Assembly (NCBI GenBank): GCA_016931085.1
Contig: JAFGFO010000305.1
Coordinates: 1 to 6,294 of the forward strand
DNA length: 6,294 nucleotides
Origin: Thermoflexales bacterium
Lineage (GTDB): Bacteria; Chloroflexota; Anaerolineae; Fen-1058
Direction of reading: 5' to 3'
This document shows, piece after piece, positions 5,409 to 6,294 of the stretch (position 1 is its first letter; every line of letters starts with the position of its first letter). Under the pieces are notes generated by a model. That model saw only the letters and a program-made list of their open reading frames with translations. It ran no database searches and was not told where the DNA came from. Made by a program: the position numbers and the translations under genes.

Positions 5409-5603
5409 CTACTTCTGACCGAAGTACGCCTTCGGCCAGAACACGACACCATACAGAAAAACTACATCTACGGCGACCAACATCATGAATGTGATATAGT
5501 CGCCTCTTAGATAGAAGATGGCGGCAAATATCGTGCCGCTTATGAAAAGCACCAGTGAAATCGTGCGAACGATAGCACGACCAATGGCCCTAATTGTATT
5601 CAT
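5409..5603 (-). CDS. Small two-helix membrane protein, holin candidate, 64 aa
   Basis: Two hydrophobic helices are evident, at about residues 14-31 (ISLVLFISGTIFAAIF) and 36-56 (YITFMMLVAVDVVFLYGVVFW). They are joined by a short YLRGDY turn, with basic residues at the N-terminus and a KAYFGQK tail. Small size, two membrane spans and a position between tail-end genes and an XhlA-like gene fit a phage holin, which would form holes in the inner membrane at lysis. Many small phage membrane proteins look the same, so function is tentative. AAGGAG lies about 8 bases before the ATG and supports this start. Confidence 0.75.
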   Translation of the reverse strand: MNTIRAIGRAIVRTISLVLFISGTIFAAIFYLRGDYITFMMLVAVDVVFLYGVVFWPKAYFGQK

Positions 5604-5618
5604 TCACTTCTCCTTCGA

Positions 5619-5699
5619 TCATGCGCGTGGCGCTTGCGATTTGATGACGCCGAATTCACCGCTCGGCCAACACGTCCCCGCCGCAAGGCGGTGCGCCAT
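5619..5699 (-). CDS. Possible 26-residue ORF in the only operon gap
   Basis: An ATG at 5699 opens a 26-codon frame (MAHRLAAGTCWPSGEFGV...) ending in TGA at 5619-5621, 15 bases before the next gene. Its candidate binding site AGGA overlaps the TAG stop of the upstream gene, the same layout as at neighbouring junctions. It fills nearly all of an otherwise 107-base gap in a tightly packed operon. Against it, it is very short, the spacing from AGGA is rather long (8 bases), and I know no homologue. Confidence 0.35.
   Translation of the reverse strand: MAHRLAAGTCWPSGEFGVIKSQAPRA
5678..5691. repeat. Short perfect hairpin CCGCC-GCAA-GGCGG
   Basis: A 5-bp GC stem closes a 4-base loop. It lies just after the 88-aa gene and inside the possible 26-codon ORF. 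There is no T-run after it on the - strand, so it is not a clear terminator. It could tune expression or stability between the genes on either side. Confidence 0.5.
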
Positions 5700-5710
5700 A
5701 CGCGATAATC

Positions 5711-5977
5711 CTATGATGTTGTGATGCCCTCACCATCGGCTTCGGCTTGTGCCACAGCGGCATCGACGGTGGCCTTGGCCCCAATTCTGGCTACCTCCTT
5801 CATCACTCCAATGGCCTGCTGTCGCATACAGGCCATAACATGCGCCTTCTTTTGCTGTTGGGTTGGGTCGGCGATCGGCTCGCCTTCCCCATCCAGCAAT
5901 GGCCACAGCTTGAGGTAGGCTGCCGCAACAGTTGTAGCGAGTTGGTCGCTAAGCGTAAAAGTTAGAACTACAGACAT
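5711..5977 (-). CDS. Small phage protein of unknown function, 88 aa
   Basis: This is a small, probably cytoplasmic protein: a short beta-like N-terminus (MSVVLTFTLSD), a Pro-Thr-Gln-containing turn near residue 39 and an Ala-rich C-terminal helix (ARIGAKATVDAAVAQAEAD). The layout resembles short unannotated proteins encoded just after tail-tip genes in siphoviruses, but I cannot name a family. AGGAG overlaps the TAG stop of the upstream virion-protein gene and lies 8 bases before the ATG, so the two genes are probably translationally coupled. Confidence 0.75.
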   Translation of the reverse strand: MSVVLTFTLSDQLATTVAAAYLKLWPLLDGEGEPIADPTQQQKKAHVMACMRQQAIGVMKEVARIGAKATVDAAVAQAEADGEGITTS

Positions 5978-5988
5978 TTTTATTTCTC

Positions 5989-6294
5989 CTACGTCATCTC
6001 AACTTTCACAACGCCGGCATCGGCGTCGTTGAGCATCGCGTATATCCTATTTGAGTCATTGGCATCCTTCCATATCAGGAATTCACCCATACCTGGCACT
6101 GGCTCCGCGTCCTGCGCCAACAGCACCGGATAGAACCCCGCACTGCCGACGAACGACAAATCGCCCGTTGGCGAGATATTGACATAGTTCGTTGGCGCAC
6201 CCGCCGCGCTGTCGCCTATCCGCACCGCGCCGTCCGCGAACAGGTCGAGGAACGTGTCGGCCTGGCTGTAGACGCCTATGGCCGTGTCACGGAA
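5989..6294 (-). CDS. C-terminal end of a phage virion tip/fibre-like protein (partial)
   Basis: The frame stays open to the right edge, giving at least 101 residues. A GTG at 6225 is only an internal Val codon, because the residues before it (FRDTAIGVYSQADTFLDLFADGA) continue the same repeat-like pattern. 'DTAIGVYSQADTFLDLFADG' followed by 'GDLSFVGSAGFYP' is the layered beta style of tail-tip or baseplate-distal structural proteins of siphovirus-type phages. The tail (GEFLIWKDANDSNRIYAMLNDADAGVVKVEMT) is like endings seen on such proteins. The protein is probably large, and this would be its exposed C-terminus, potentially involved in host recognition. It heads the visible operon. Confidence 0.75.
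   Translation of the reverse strand, partial: FRDTAIGVYSQADTFLDLFADGAVRIGDSAAGAPTNYVNISPTGDLSFVGSAGFYPVLLAQDAEPVPGMGEFLIWKDANDSNRIYAMLNDADAGVVKVEMT

Noticed and set aside
5640..5700. On the - strand, GGCCGAGCGGTGAATTCGGC resembles the D arm of a leucine or serine tRNA.
   Set aside because: No anticodon arm, T arm or acceptor stem can be built around it, and it lies inside an operon gap.
6223..6225. GTG as the start of the rightmost gene.
   Set aside because: The frame continues upstream to the window edge with coherent virion-protein sequence, so this is an internal valine.
1..6294. CRISPR array or regularly spaced repeats.
   Set aside because: No repeat-spacer periodicity was seen. The only repeats are the inverted repeats and one 13-bp direct pair.

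Overview
The window looks like one end of a tailed-phage provirus (Caudoviricetes, siphovirus-like) integrated next to a tRNA-Pro gene of a Chloroflexota bacterium, probably Anaerolineae-like. The host assignment is an inference from protein style. Two encoded proteins have Thr-Pro-rich linkers followed by a 'LPL/VxxxNY' motif (YYLPLAAKNYN and WVRLPVVMYNYQ). One also has the 'NLLVNPSFEG ... VGLDPTGG ... YYDDAYMV' jelly-roll pattern. I know these features as typical of secreted Chloroflexota proteins. No database search was possible.

Layout, left to right. Bases 1-47 are the 3' part of a tRNA-Pro(GGG): anticodon arm, variable loop, T arm and acceptor 3' strand. This is a classic integration target. 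Bases 48-237 are non-coding. They hold a long inverted repeat (52-107), an imperfect hairpin (122-140) and a plausible promoter (188-216) for a compact XerC/D-like tyrosine recombinase on the + strand (238-1143) with a complete R-K-H-R-H-Y active site. A GC-rich hairpin (1153-1171) separates it from everything else, which lies on the - strand.

The - strand, read in the direction of transcription (right to left), is a tightly packed late-type phage operon. It contains the C-terminal end of a virion tip/fibre-like protein running off the right edge, an 88-aa phage protein, a possible 26-codon ORF, a 64-aa two-helix membrane protein, a 64-aa unknown, a DUF1617-like 155-aa protein, a 140-aa zinc-ribbon protein, a 472-aa exported Cys-rich jelly-roll protein and a 166-aa coiled-coil plus membrane-anchor protein of XhlA type. 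Genes overlap by 4 or 11 bases or are separated by a few bases, and several stop codons overlap the next ribosome binding site, so the block is probably co-transcribed and translationally coupled.

After a 42-bp gap containing a perfect 16-bp palindrome comes the last - strand gene, a 398-aa membrane protein of higher GC content. Its N-terminal cytoplasmic domain resembles a caspase/CHAT-like (clan CD) cysteine peptidase with candidate His45 and Cys82. A transmembrane helix, Thr-Pro linker and extracellular beta-rich domain follow. I infer that this gene, and perhaps the 472-aa surface protein, are cargo that changes the lysogen's surface or defends it, rather than core virion genes. No repressor, terminase, portal or replication gene lies in the window, so the virus itself cannot be classified further.
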